A DNA stretch of 64,000 nt from CAVVPY01 sp963750295 (GTDB taxonomy: Bacteria > Actinomycetota > Actinomycetes > Mycobacteriales > Jatrophihabitantaceae), in assembly GCA_963750295.1 (NCBI GenBank), contig CAVVPY010000001.1:1984001-2048000 (forward strand), in the 5' to 3' direction. The notes under the pieces are model-generated. The model had not been told where the DNA came from and searched no databases. It saw only the letters and a program-made list of their open reading frames with translations. The translations under genes were made by a program, and so were the position numbers. Of this stretch, positions 32,927-41,991 are shown piece by piece (the first letter of the stretch is position 1; every line of letters starts with the position of its first letter).

Positions 32927-34453
32927 CTACCGGAGCGGCGCTGCCAACGCCGAGCGACCACGTTCCATCCGGCGCAGTGCGAGCGGCCACGCGAACCCGC
33001 GCTCGGCGTACTCCTGCTCGGCGTACTGCAGGATTCTCGCCGCCGCGACCGTGTCCCCCTCAGCGGCCGCGAGTTCGGCGAGGGTGGGCTGGGCGAGCAG
33101 CCACACCACGCCACGGTGCGCCAGCGCCGCGGTGATGCCGTCGACCGTGCGCCGCGCCTCGACCAGTTCACCGGCCTGCAACAGCGCGTCCGCGAGATCG
33201 AGCCGGCACAGGTGCGCGTCGACCTCGTCGGCGGCCAGGTGCGTCAGCGCCTCGCGGAAGTGCCGCACCGCCGAGGTCGGATCCCGTCGGCTCATCGCGG
33301 CGAATCCGTGCACCGCTCGAAGCGATGCCTCGGCGACGCCGTCACCGAGCGCACGCGCCTGGTCGATCCCCTCGTCCGCGCAGCGCAGCGCGCCGTCGAT
33401 GTCGCCGACCGACACCAGTGCCGATGCCTCGTTGACCAGCCCGCGGACGAGGCCGTGGGTGTGGCCCGCTCGCCGGTCGCCGTCGTTGGCCCGCCGGTAC
33501 AGCTCGGCCGCGTCCGCAGCTCGCCCGGAATACAGCAGGGCGGTCGCGATGGCGTCGTCGAACGCACCGATCGAGCGCGGACGTGCCAGGTCGCCGGCAA
33601 TCTCGCGGCCGTAGCGCAGCGGTTCGAGCGCGGCCGCCGGCCGGCCGTCCTCGATCAGCGCGATCCCCCGGTGGAACAGCACCCGCATGTGCAGTTCACG
33701 ATCGCCGGCGCGCGCCGCATGCTCGGCGGCCCGATCGAGCAGCTGCATCGCCTCGGTGCTGGCGGACGCGAGCGTGGTTGCGTAGGCGAAGTTCGACAGC
33801 GCGCGCGCCCGCTCGGCATCGGTGACGCCGGCCGCGTCCACCAGGGCGGCGTAATGCACGCGCGCCTGTTGGTGCATCCCGCGGAACATCCACGCGTCGT
33901 CGAGTGCGATCGCCAGCCGCAGGCCGTCGCCGGCCCGATCGGTGTTCACCGCCAGTTCGAGTGCTCGGAGCAGATTCGGCCACTCGGCGAAGACGAGTGC
34001 GAGCTCGTCCGCCTCGCGGTCGCCCTGGACGTCGTGCGCTCGCACGTGGCCGAGGCACCAGGCCAGCTGCCGCGCGCGGGTGGCTTCTTGATCATCGTGG
34101 TCGGCCGCCAGCTGCTCGGCGGCGTAGTCGTGCACGGACTCGAGCAGGACGAAGCGTGGCTCGCGGCCACGGGCCGACACCGTCACCAGATTCCGCTCGT
34201 CGAGATCGGCGAGGACCGCCGCGACGTCGGAGCGGCGCAGGTCACCACCGGGCAGGACGTCCTCGGCCGCCTCGAGCCGGCAGCCGCCCGCGAACACCGA
34301 CAGCCGACGCAGGGCGAGCCGACCACGCTCGTCGAGAAGCCGGTAGCTCCAGTCCAGGGCAGCCCGCAGGCTGGTGTGCCTCGGCCCGGCGTCACGCGAT
34401 CCGCCGACGAGCAACCGCAGCCGGTCGTCAACACGCGCGGCGATCTGCGGCAC
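32927..34453 (-). pseudogene. C-terminal half of a BTAD/NB-ARC/TPR regulator (after frameshift)
   Basis: 508 codons. The frame opens with PQIAARVDDRLRLLVGGSRD and SLRAALDWSYRLLDERGRLA, the winged-helix end of the NB-ARC ATPase, then a long TPR array (ALSNFAYATTLASAS, VRGLVNEASALVSVGDIDGA, EASLRAVHGFAAMSR). It is the direct continuation of the upstream frame: removing one G from CTGAGGCGTG would join LTRTL to SVPQIAARV. As annotated, GTG 34453 would be its start, overlapping the upstream stop by 26 bases with no useful ribosome site. It may be a pseudogene, an assembly error or a frameshift-expressed protein. Confidence 0.7.
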
Positions 34454-35831
34454 GCCTCAGCGTCCGGGTCAGGCCCGCCGCGAGTTCGATGCCCAACGGC
34501 AGGTGATCGACCGCCGCGCAGATCACGTCCACGTGCTCGTCCCGGGTGACCCCGGCCAGTTCGCAGAACAGGGTCGCCGCCGCGGCCGGCGGCAGTGGGC
34601 CGACCCGGTGCACCTCCTCGCCGGTCAGCAGCAATGGCCGCTGCGAGGTGACCAGCACCGACAGTCGCGGGGCATGCCGCAGCACCGCGCCCACGACCTG
34701 CGCCACCGCGTCCACCAGGTGCTCGGCGTTGTCGACGACGAGCAACCCGAGATCGAGCGCAGCTGCGATGAGGGGCACCGGATCGTCCGGCCCGGCATCG
34801 ACGCCGACCGCGCCGGCGACCGCGGGGACGACGGCCGCGGCTTCGCGCAACGGCGCCAGATCCACCCAGGCAACCGGTCGACGTCCGGCTCTCTCGGCTC
34901 GAGCGATCTCCAGCGCCAGTCGGGTCTTGCCGCTGCCGGCCGTCCCGGTCAGCGTGATCAGCCCGGGCGCTGCAAGCTCGGCCCCGAGCGCCCGTCGCTC
35001 ACCCTCGCGGCCGACGAACGTCCCCGCGACGGTCGGTAGGCGCACGTCGGACGCCGGTTGGATCACCCGGGTTGGCGCAGGGTCCGCGTCGAACTCCTGC
35101 CGCAGGATGCGCAGCTCGGTGGCGCTCGTCTCGGGCGTCGGATCGACGCCGAGTTCGTCAGCCAGCGCCGCCTTCAACCGGGCCAGCCGCTGCAGCGCAG
35201 CGGCCTGCCTGCCCAGCCGGTACAGGGCGATCGCCAGCAGGCACACCGCGCGCTCGTGCAGCGGATGCTCAGTTGCCAGCCGCTCCAACCCGGCGCAGGC
35301 AGCGGCCGTCGCACCGAGATCCAGGTCGAGCGAGAGCACTGCGAGTTGTAGCTCGACCTGAAGGTCGTCGATCCGCTCGGCTTCCGCGGTCGCGAACGGG
35401 ACGGTGCGCAGATCGGCGAGCGCGGGTCCGCGCCACAGCGCCACCGCGGCTGCTGCCCGCTCACGCGCAGTGTGCGGATCGGCCGCGCCACGCACCGCCG
35501 CCAGCGCCGCCTCGGCAGCGATCAGGTCGGTCGGTGCGGCATCGAGGCGGTAGCCGCCCGGGTCGCGCTGCAACGCTGCGGCAGCCGGGCCGAGACCGGA
35601 CCGCAGCCGCGAGACGAGCACCCGCAACCGCTGCGCCGGGCGGACCAGATCGAGGTCACCCCACAGCGCCCGGGCCAGGACCTCATCACGCACCGGCGCG
35701 CCGCGGGCGAGGGCCAGCCGGACCGCGAGCGCGCGCTCGGACTGCCGCGGCAACGCGATCAATCCCGTGTCGCAGCGCAGCTGGGTCGGCCCGAGCACCC
35801 GGACCTCCACCGGCACCACGGACAAAAGCAT
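34428..35831 (-). pseudogene. N-terminal half of an AfsR/SARP-type regulator: winged helix, BTAD and NB-ARC
   Basis: 467 codons from ATG 35831. VEVRVLGPTQLRCDTGLIAL and LRVLVSRLRSGLGPAAAAL form the OmpR-type DNA-binding domain, residues about 95-240 the bacterial transcriptional activation domain (LIAAEAALAAVRGAADPHTA, LGRQAAALQRLARLKAALAD), then a P-loop GTAGSGKTRLAL (near residue 296) and VLVTSQRPLLL of an NB-ARC ATPase. The frame ends at 34428, just where the next half begins in another frame. It is divergent from the FAD oxidase gene and likely controls it and the lipoproteins. Confidence 0.75.
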
Positions 35832-35869
35832 GCCACCGCGACAACTGCCGCGCTCGTCCTGAAATGCAC

Positions 35870-35888
35870 ATGAGACGTCGATGAGACG
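35870..35888 (+). promoter_or_regulatory. Candidate SARP operator
   Basis: ATGAGACG at 35870-35877 and again at 35881-35888: two identical octamers with an 11-base period, the spacing used by SARP regulators. It lies in the divergent promoter between the regulator and the FAD oxidase gene. Confidence 0.5.
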
Positions 35889-35932
35889 CCTTGCGCCCGA
35901 CCCTGGACCCGCCAGGTCGACAGGAGGACACG

Positions 35933-37312
35933 ATGAGCGTTTGCACGGTCGCCACCGACCCGGTTGGCCCGGCGACCGTCGCACGCCTGCGAGCCGCCGT
36001 CCGTGGCTGCGTGCTGGCTCCGGGGGATCTCGGCTACGACGACGCGCGCACGGTCTTCAACGCGGCGGTCGACAACCGGCCACAGGCGATCGTCGCTGTG
36101 AGCAGCGACCACGATGTGGCCACCACCTTGGCGATCGCCCGCGGTGCGAACCGGTCCGTCAGCGTCCGGGCCGGTGGCGACGCGATGGCCGGCCGCGCCA
36201 CAGCCGGTGACGTCGTGATCGACCTGTCCGCGCTGCGCGGCGTCGCGGTCGACGCCGGGACCCGCACCGCGACCGTGCGCGCCGGCACGCTGTGGGGTGA
36301 GCTGGACGCGGCCACGCAGGCGCACAGGCTGGCCGTCCCCGGCAGCCGTTCGCCGCTCACCGGCGTCGCCGGGCTCACTCTCTGCGGCGGCGAGGGCTGG
36401 CTGTCGCGCGTGCACGGGCTCGCCTGCGACAACCTACTCGCCGCCGATCTCGTCACGGCGGACGGCCGCCGCGCCGTCGCGTCCGCGGAGCAGGAAGCGG
36501 ACCTGTTCTGGGGCCTGCGTGGCGGGGGCGTGCACCTCGGTGTCGTCACCTCGCTCACGCTGACCCTGCACCCGCTCGACCCGACCGTCCTCGGTGGCGC
36601 GCTGCTGTTCCGCGTGTCGGACGCCGCGGACGTGCTCGGCACCCTCGACGACCTGCACCGGCTGGGCCACGACGAGTTCGCGGGCGCCGCCGCGATCATG
36701 CACGCGCCGCCCGCCGCCTTCGTGCCGGGTGACGTCGTCGGGCGCCCCGTCCTGGCCGTGGTTCCCGCCTTTGTCGGTGACCCGCGTGCCGGCATGACGT
36801 TCGTCGCCGAACTGCGCGCCGCGGCGCGGCCACTGGCCGACTCGGTGCGACCGATGTCCTACCTCACCCTCCAGGCGACGCTCAAGGCGATGACGCCGCC
36901 CGGACTGCGCCGCGCCTGGGCCGTGACGGCCGTACCCGCGCTGTCCCCCGCGCTCATCGACGATCTCGAGACAGTGGCCACCGACCTGCCGGGGCGTTAC
37001 GCGTCGGTCGTCGCACTGAGTACCGGCGGCGCCGTGGCGCGGCGACCGGCTGACAGCGCGGTGGCCCTACCCGCACCCGGGTGGCTTGTCGGTCCCGCCG
37101 CGCAGTGGGCAGGCCCGTCCGGCGATTCCCGCCACCGGGCCTGGGTCGCAGCGCTCGTCGATCGCCTGCGCCGCCATGACCTGCCCGACAGCCACCGTCC
37201 CGGCCCGACGGCCGCAGCCGCGCGCCGGCTCTCAGCGCTCGAGGCCGCATGGGACCCAGACGACGTCTTCGGTCGCGTCACCACCCGCAGCCGACCAGGA
37301 GTGTCCTCATGA
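35933..37312 (+). CDS. FAD-binding oxidase homologue lacking the covalent-flavin histidine
   Basis: A 459-residue protein of the berberine-bridge-like (FAD_binding_4) family: SVSVRAGGDAMAGRATAGDV, ATVRAGTLWGELDAATQA, GVAGLTLCGGEGWLSRVHGL then ACDNLLAADLVTADGRR, DLFWGLRGGG, and a BBE-like end (LEAAWDPDDVFGRV). The usual SGGHS flavin-linking His is Asp here (AGGDA), and GGGxGW is CGGEGW. It may bind FAD non-covalently or have lost activity. CAGGAGG precedes ATG 35933. The stop overlaps the first lipoprotein gene (ATGA). Confidence 0.8.
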   Translation: MSVCTVATDPVGPATVARLRAAVRGCVLAPGDLGYDDARTVFNAAVDNRPQAIVAVSSDHDVATTLAIARGANRSVSVRAGGDAMAGRATAGDVVIDLSALRGVAVDAGTRTATVRAGTLWGELDAATQAHRLAVPGSRSPLTGVAGLTLCGGEGWLSRVHGLACDNLLAADLVTADGRRAVASAEQEADLFWGLRGGGVHLGVVTSLTLTLHPLDPTVLGGALLFRVSDAADVLGTLDDLHRLGHDEFAGAAAIMHAPPAAFVPGDVVGRPVLAVVPAFVGDPRAGMTFVAELRAAARPLADSVRPMSYLTLQATLKAMTPPGLRRAWAVTAVPALSPALIDDLETVATDLPGRYASVVALSTGGAVARRPADSAVALPAPGWLVGPAAQWAGPSGDSRHRAWVAALVDRLRRHDLPDSHRPGPTAAAARRLSALEAAWDPDDVFGRVTTRSRPGVSS

Positions 37313-38871
37313 ACCGTTGCCTCGCGCGCTCCGCCGCGATCGCTCTCACGCTGGCGCTGGGCCTATCCGCCTGCACCCACGGCTCGCCGGCCATGCACAC
37401 CCCGGCGACCGGGTCCACCGTGTTCCGTGCGCCGGTGCAGCTGAGCGGCAAGCAGCAGCAGTTCGGGACGAGCGCCACCCCACAAGCCGGCGTCACCTAT
37501 CAGCCCGACGTCGTGTTCGTCGGCGGCGGCGCCGACGCGGTCCGTTCCGTCAGCCAGGACGGGCTGGTCTGGACGGTCGACGGGCACGCGCCGGGAGTGG
37601 CGGACCTCGCCACCGGCAAGATCATGGTGGCCACCAGCTTCGGCGCAGGGCGGGTGCTCGCGCTCGGGTCGGCCGGCCCGGACGTGCAGGTCGCGCTCGG
37701 CCCGGTGACCCTCACCGACATCTACCGCGACGCCGACCTCGGCTCGGCGACCCCGATCCCGGTGCGCAACGTCTACGCGTACCCCACTCCGACCGGCGAC
37801 ATCGCGGCACTCGTCACCACCCCGGAAGGATCGCACACGACCAATGCGCTCCACACCCGGCCGCTGACCCACGGGGCGCGACCGCGGCTGCCGTTTCCGA
37901 CCACCGTCCCCACGGCCGTCCCGACGAGCGTTCCCTCGGTGATTCCGACGAGCGTGCCGACCTCGATCCCGACCACGCTCCCGGGGTTGCCCTCGATCCC
38001 GTCCGGCGTCCCGCTGCCGAGCCGTCCGTCGGCGCCGGTGCCCACCGTGAGCGCCGCCGGGTTCACCCTCAGCCCGTTCTGGAACGCGACGGGACTCGGC
38101 GTCCGGATCGGCTACCACCATCAGGACGGAAATTTCCTGGCCACCCTCACCCTGCACATGGATGCCCCGAGCACGAGCTTCCGGGTCGCGATCCGCAACG
38201 GCAGACTCGTCGAGGCCAGCGTCGGCCTCCGCGGAGCGGTGTCGATCTCGCTGGACGTCGAGGCCGCCAGCATGAGCACCGCCGGGTCGTTCAAGACTGC
38301 ACAGGTCCCGGTCCCGGTGAACCTGTCGATCCCGCTGGGCGGGCTGCTCTCGCTCTCGCTCACCCAGACGTTCAGCGTCTCGATGCAGTTCCTCGGCCAG
38401 GCCAAGATCACCTCGCACGGGAAGTACACGGTGCGCGGCGAGCTGGGATTCGGCTACCGCAACGGCTCGATCTTCGGCGGCGCGGTCACCGACGCCATCG
38501 TCGAGCCGATCACCGACAACACCAAGAGCTACGGCATCGCGGCGACCGCATTCCGCCTGACGTGGAGTCCCAAGATCAGCATCGAGGTCGGCCTCGGGGT
38601 GTTCAGCGCTGGTCTGTCCTACATCCTCGACCTCGGCGTTGGCGTCGCCGCCGACACGCCGCTGGACGCGCTGGGCAACAGCTGCGTCCGCGACTCGCTG
38701 CTGCTCAGCTCGCGCTACGGCTACGGCTGGCAGGTCCTCGGCGTCGTCATGGACGTCGTGAACGCGGTGATCAGCATCGTCGGGGCGAAGAAGCTGCCGA
38801 GCAGCGGCGGCAGGTGGTGGGGCCCCACGACGCTGTGGAAACCCAAGCCGGGCGACTGGTGCCCGAAGTGA
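37309..38871 (+). CDS. Large lipoprotein with Pro-Thr linker
   Basis: A 520-residue protein. The signal peptide ends in lipobox GLSAC (Cys at about 22). A first domain to about 180 has beta-rich repeats (TYQPDVVFVGGGADAVRSV, DGLVWTVDGHAPG). Residues about 200-245 are a VPTxVPT-type Pro/Thr/Ser linker. The C-terminal domain (about 250-480) is beta-rich with alternating hydrophobics (SISLDVEAASMS, NLSIPLGGLLSLSLTQTF). I recognise no family. It is coupled to the FAD oxidase gene and is first of four consecutive exported proteins. Confidence 0.7.
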   Translation: MNRCLARSAAIALTLALGLSACTHGSPAMHTPATGSTVFRAPVQLSGKQQQFGTSATPQAGVTYQPDVVFVGGGADAVRSVSQDGLVWTVDGHAPGVADLATGKIMVATSFGAGRVLALGSAGPDVQVALGPVTLTDIYRDADLGSATPIPVRNVYAYPTPTGDIAALVTTPEGSHTTNALHTRPLTHGARPRLPFPTTVPTAVPTSVPSVIPTSVPTSIPTTLPGLPSIPSGVPLPSRPSAPVPTVSAAGFTLSPFWNATGLGVRIGYHHQDGNFLATLTLHMDAPSTSFRVAIRNGRLVEASVGLRGAVSISLDVEAASMSTAGSFKTAQVPVPVNLSIPLGGLLSLSLTQTFSVSMQFLGQAKITSHGKYTVRGELGFGYRNGSIFGGAVTDAIVEPITDNTKSYGIAATAFRLTWSPKISIEVGLGVFSAGLSYILDLGVGVAADTPLDALGNSCVRDSLLLSSRYGYGWQVLGVVMDVVNAVISIVGAKKLPSSGGRWWGPTTLWKPKPGDWCPK

Positions 38872-38906
38872 GCTCCGTCCACCCACATCGCCTACGAGGA
38901 GACCTG

Positions 38907-39485
38907 ATGAAACCCACCCGTTACGCGTGCGTCCTGGCGACGGCTGCGGCTCTCGCCGGCTGCGCGGCCCTGACCGCCTGCTCGTCGCACCCGTCGGCAG
39001 CGCAGCGCAGCCTGCCGTCGCTGGCCCCGCTGAACCTGCCGACGCAGACCTCGGCGGCGCCCACGCAATCGGCCACTGCGGCACCCGTCGCCGCGCTGCC
39101 CGATGCGTGCAGCCTGCTCACCCGCGCGGAGGCGCAGACCGTGGCCGGCGTCAAGCTGCGTGCCGGTGATGACACCAAGGCGCGCAATCCGCAGACCGAC
39201 ACTGCGTCCTGCACCTACGACGCGCCGGTCACCGGGTCGTCCGGCGAGGTCGCGATCTTCGTCCAGCAGGGCGTGCCGAACGCGCTGAAGGTCGACCGGA
39301 CCATCGGCCACAAGTTCCACTCCGTACCCGGCATCGGCGACGAGGCGACCGAGGAGCAGAACAACATCTTCTTCCGCCGCGGCAACATCTGGATCTTCGT
39401 CAACTCCGCGTACGGAGCGACGCCCGCCCACCTCGAAGCCGCAGCGCGGACGGTCGCCGGCCGGCTGACCCACCCAGCTGCCTGA
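38907..39485 (+). CDS. DUF3558-like lipoprotein
   Basis: A 192-residue protein. The signal peptide has a lipobox (ALTAC, Cys near 25), then a Ser/Thr/Pro linker and a domain opening LPDACSLLTRAEAQTVAGVK, a DUF3558-style start, with TASCTYDAP and an end of VNSAYGATPAHLEAAARTVA. GAGGAG precedes the ATG. These cell-surface lipoproteins are common in actinobacteria and have no assigned role. Confidence 0.7.
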   Translation: MKPTRYACVLATAAALAGCAALTACSSHPSAAQRSLPSLAPLNLPTQTSAAPTQSATAAPVAALPDACSLLTRAEAQTVAGVKLRAGDDTKARNPQTDTASCTYDAPVTGSSGEVAIFVQQGVPNALKVDRTIGHKFHSVPGIGDEATEEQNNIFFRRGNIWIFVNSAYGATPAHLEAAARTVAGRLTHPAA

Positions 39486-39529
39486 CCCTCCCAACCGTCC
39501 GACCCACCCATCACACCTGGAGTCCGATC

Positions 39530-40033
39530 ATGAACACCGTCCGCTCACTCGTCCTCGCCGGCGCAGCCGCCACCGCGCTCGGACTGACCGCCTGCTCGTC
39601 CGGCGGCAGCGGGACACCGCCTGCGCCGAGTCGCGCCGGGTCCTCAGCCGCGGGGCGATCATCAGCGTCGCAGCCGGCCACGCCGACGTCCGGCGCCAAC
39701 GCCGCAGCGCCCGGCGCCGGCAATGCGTCCGGCTTCTGCACGCAACTCGGCGACGCGAGCCAGGCCATCCAAGCCGTCGGCGGAACCAGCACGATGCCGT
39801 CGAGTGCGTATGTCGCCAAGCTGCGCGCTGTCGTCGCCGCGGCGCCGGCCGAGATCAAGTCGGACCTGCAGACGATCGAGCAGATCGACGAGCAGATCGT
39901 CGCCGGGCACACCGCCGCCGAGTCCAGCCTGGCCACGCCGGCCGTCCTGGCCACGCTGCGGCACTTCCTCGCCTGGATGCAGACCAACTGCCCAGGGGTG
40001 CTCGACATCCCGTCCGGACTGCCCACCAGCTGA
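39530..40033 (+). CDS. Small lipoprotein with helical C-terminal domain
   Basis: A 167-residue protein. Lipobox GLTAC (about residue 22) precedes a Ser/Pro/Ala linker to about residue 65 and a helical domain: GFCTQLGDASQAIQAVGGTS, KLRAVVAAAPAEIKSDLQTI, LRHFLAWMQTNCPGVL, with two Cys that may pair. GGAG seven bases before the ATG. No family recognised. Same strand as the neighbouring lipoproteins, with a 44-base gap. Confidence 0.65.
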   Translation: MNTVRSLVLAGAAATALGLTACSSGGSGTPPAPSRAGSSAAGRSSASQPATPTSGANAAAPGAGNASGFCTQLGDASQAIQAVGGTSTMPSSAYVAKLRAVVAAAPAEIKSDLQTIEQIDEQIVAGHTAAESSLATPAVLATLRHFLAWMQTNCPGVLDIPSGLPTS

Positions 40034-40062
40034 GCCCGACCATCGAGAGGGGAACCACGATC

Positions 40063-40665
40063 ATGTCTCGCAGCAGCGCCCTCGGTGCGCTCACCGTCGG
40101 TGCCGGCGTCGCGATCGCCCTCGCCGCCTGCTCGTCGACGTCAGCCGGCCCGGTCTCCAGCCCGGCAACGGCCGGCCGGCTCGCGCACCACACCGGCACC
40201 GGCACCAGCACCAGCACCAGCACCAGCACCGGGTCGGGTTGCCACCCCGACATCACCCCGCAGATCTGCGTCACCGTCGCGATCACCGGTGCCCGGACCG
40301 TGGCCGGCACGGGGCAGACCACCGCTCCGGTGCCGGCGGACGCCTCGCCGAAGACCACCTGCGCGCAACTGGCCAGCTGGAACGACACCGAATACGACCT
40401 CGGTGGCAGCCTGACCGACGTCGCGGGGCACACGGTGCAGTGGGACGAGGACCTCGGCAGCTTCCACGGGCCGGCACGCTACGACCTGACGCGAAGCGGC
40501 TTCTACGTGACGGTCGACGGCACCGGCTTCACGGCCTATCACGACAGGGCCGCCTCGGTGACGGTGGCCCACGACGATGCGGTCACCTACCAGTTCGACA
40601 GGCTCACCAGCGACAGCGGCACGATCTCGGGCACGCTGCGCTGGACCTGCCTCGACCCGCAGTGA
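40063..40665 (+). CDS. Lipoprotein of unknown function
   Basis: A 200-residue protein. Lipobox ALAAC (about residue 23), a Thr/Ser-Gly repeat linker (TGTGTSTSTSTSTGSG) and a beta-rich domain with SWNDTEYDLGGSLTDVAGHT, GPARYDLTRSGFYVTVDG, RLTSDSGTISGTLRWTC. Cysteines at GCHPD, QICVT, TTCAQ and WTCLD could form two disulfides. It is last of the four-lipoprotein run; the tandem repeat at 40695 follows. Confidence 0.65.
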   Translation: MSRSSALGALTVGAGVAIALAACSSTSAGPVSSPATAGRLAHHTGTGTSTSTSTSTGSGCHPDITPQICVTVAITGARTVAGTGQTTAPVPADASPKTTCAQLASWNDTEYDLGGSLTDVAGHTVQWDEDLGSFHGPARYDLTRSGFYVTVDGTGFTAYHDRAASVTVAHDDAVTYQFDRLTSDSGTISGTLRWTCLDPQ

Positions 40666-40694
40666 CGGCCGATGCGGTGGCGGTGCCGACTCAG

Positions 40695-40753
40695 CCGACG
40701 GTGCTCCCTCAGACGACGGTGCTCCCTCAGACGACGGTGCTCCCTCAGACGAC
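40695..40753. repeat. 18-bp tandem repeat, three copies plus five bases
   Basis: The unit ACGACGGTGCTCCCTCAG occurs at 40695-40712 (one mismatch at the start), 40713-40730 and 40731-40748, then ACGAC. It lies between two convergent genes, and its last full copy supplies the stop codon of the DUF3145 gene. Confidence 0.9.
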
Positions 40754-41266
40754 TTGGTGCAGCAACGTCACCGGGGCGCCGTCCCCGCCGAGCCGGTAGG
40801 GCTCCAACTCGGCATCCCACGACAGGCCGAGCAACTCGCTCAGCCCGTGCTCGTACTCCTCAGCGGTACGGGCCCGGGCGAGCAGCCCGCGCAACCGCTC
40901 CTCGCTGACCATCACGTCGCCGTTGGCCGAGACCGCACGGCGGTGGAAGCCGCGGCCGGGGACGTAGGCCAGCCGCTCACCGTCGGTGACCGCAGTGCCG
41001 TCCTCGGTGATCTCGAAGACCAGCATCGGCCAGGCCCGCAGCGACGCGGCCAGGCGCGCACCGGTGCCGGCCGCCCCCACCCAGCTCGCCTCGGCACGCA
41101 GGTGCTGGGGCGCGGCCGGCTGCCCGGTCCACTCGAGCCGGACCGGGCTGGCGAGCACGCCGGCGAGGGCCCACTCGACGTGGGGCGCCAGTGCGCCAGG
41201 GCAGCAGTGCATGAAGACGACGCCTCGCGTGGCGGACCGCGCGGGCGTGGTCGAGGTACCCGACAT
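40745..41266 (-). CDS. DUF3145 family protein
   Basis: A 173-residue protein: TRGVVFMHCCPGALAPHVEW, ALAGVLASPVRLEWTGQPAA, RAWPMLVFEITEDG, AYVPGRGFHRRAV and GLSWDAELEPYRLGG match DUF3145, an actinobacterial family found beside the fab operon in Streptomyces. The function is unknown; its position points to lipid metabolism. GGAGG lies six bases before ATG 41266. Here it is separated from the fab operon by the lipoprotein island. Confidence 0.85.
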   Translation of the reverse strand: MSGTSTTPARSATRGVVFMHCCPGALAPHVEWALAGVLASPVRLEWTGQPAAPQHLRAEASWVGAAGTGARLAASLRAWPMLVFEITEDGTAVTDGERLAYVPGRGFHRRAVSANGDVMVSEERLRGLLARARTAEEYEHGLSELLGLSWDAELEPYRLGGDGAPVTLLHQVV

Positions 41267-41361
41267 CGCACACCTCCATCGACTCGACGGCAACGCCTTC
41301 CCCAGCGGGCCGGTCTGTCGGCGGATGTGCGTACCACCCATTGTGGCTGATGGTGCCCGTG

Positions 41362-41991
41362 TTACGCCAGTGTTGGTCCGCCCGGGTGCGTCGGAACGCT
41401 CGCGCGCTCCGCCTCGACGGTGGTGTCCGGGCCGTGCCCGGTGTGCACCACGGTGTCCCCGGGCAGGGTCAGCAACCGGTCGCGGATCGAGGCCTCGATC
41501 ACCTCCCGGCTCGAGTACGAGCGGCCGGTCGCGCCCGGTCCGCCCTCGAACAGGGTGTCGCCGGTGAACACCGTGCTCAGGGACGCGACGTGCAAGCACA
41601 CCGACCCGGGCGAGTGGCCGGGCGTGTGCAGCACGCGGATCACGGCACCTCCCACCGCGATCTCGTCCCCGTCCGCCAGGGGCTCGTACCCGACCCCGGG
41701 GTGTGACTGCTGCCAGAGCACGTCGTCGTCGGTGTGCAACCGGATCGCGGCGCCCACCGCCGCGGCCAGCGACGGCGCCACCGTCACGTGGTCGTCGTGC
41801 GCGTGCGTACAGACGACGGCGACGACGTCGCGGCCGCCGATCAGCGCGAGGATCGGGTCGAGGGTGTGGGGGGCGTCCACGACAACGCACGACTCGTCGT
41901 CGCCGATCACCCAGACGTTGTTGTCGACGTCCCACGTACCGCCGTCGAGGGAGAAGGTGCCGGACGTGACCGCGTGATCGATCCGGATCAC
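41362..41991 (-). CDS. MBL-fold hydrolase partner of MscR
   Basis: A 209-residue metallo-beta-lactamase fold: CTHAHDDHVTVAPSLAAAVG (HxHxDH metal motif), HTPGHSPGSVCLHV, VFTGDTLFEGGPGATGRSY and HTGHGPDTTVEAE. In mycobacteria the same protein (Rv2260) follows mscR (Rv2259). Hydrolysis of S-formyl-mycothiol in formaldehyde detoxification is the likely role, by context. Its ATG overlaps the MscR stop (ATGA). Confidence 0.85.
   Translation of the reverse strand: MIRIDHAVTSGTFSLDGGTWDVDNNVWVIGDDESCVVVDAPHTLDPILALIGGRDVVAVVCTHAHDDHVTVAPSLAAAVGAAIRLHTDDDVLWQQSHPGVGYEPLADGDEIAVGGAVIRVLHTPGHSPGSVCLHVASLSTVFTGDTLFEGGPGATGRSYSSREVIEASIRDRLLTLPGDTVVHTGHGPDTTVEAERASVPTHPGGPTLA

Noticed and set aside
40200..40235. 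ACC-AGC triplet repeats as a possible CRISPR or microsatellite
   Set aside because: They encode the Thr/Ser linker of a lipoprotein; no spacers.
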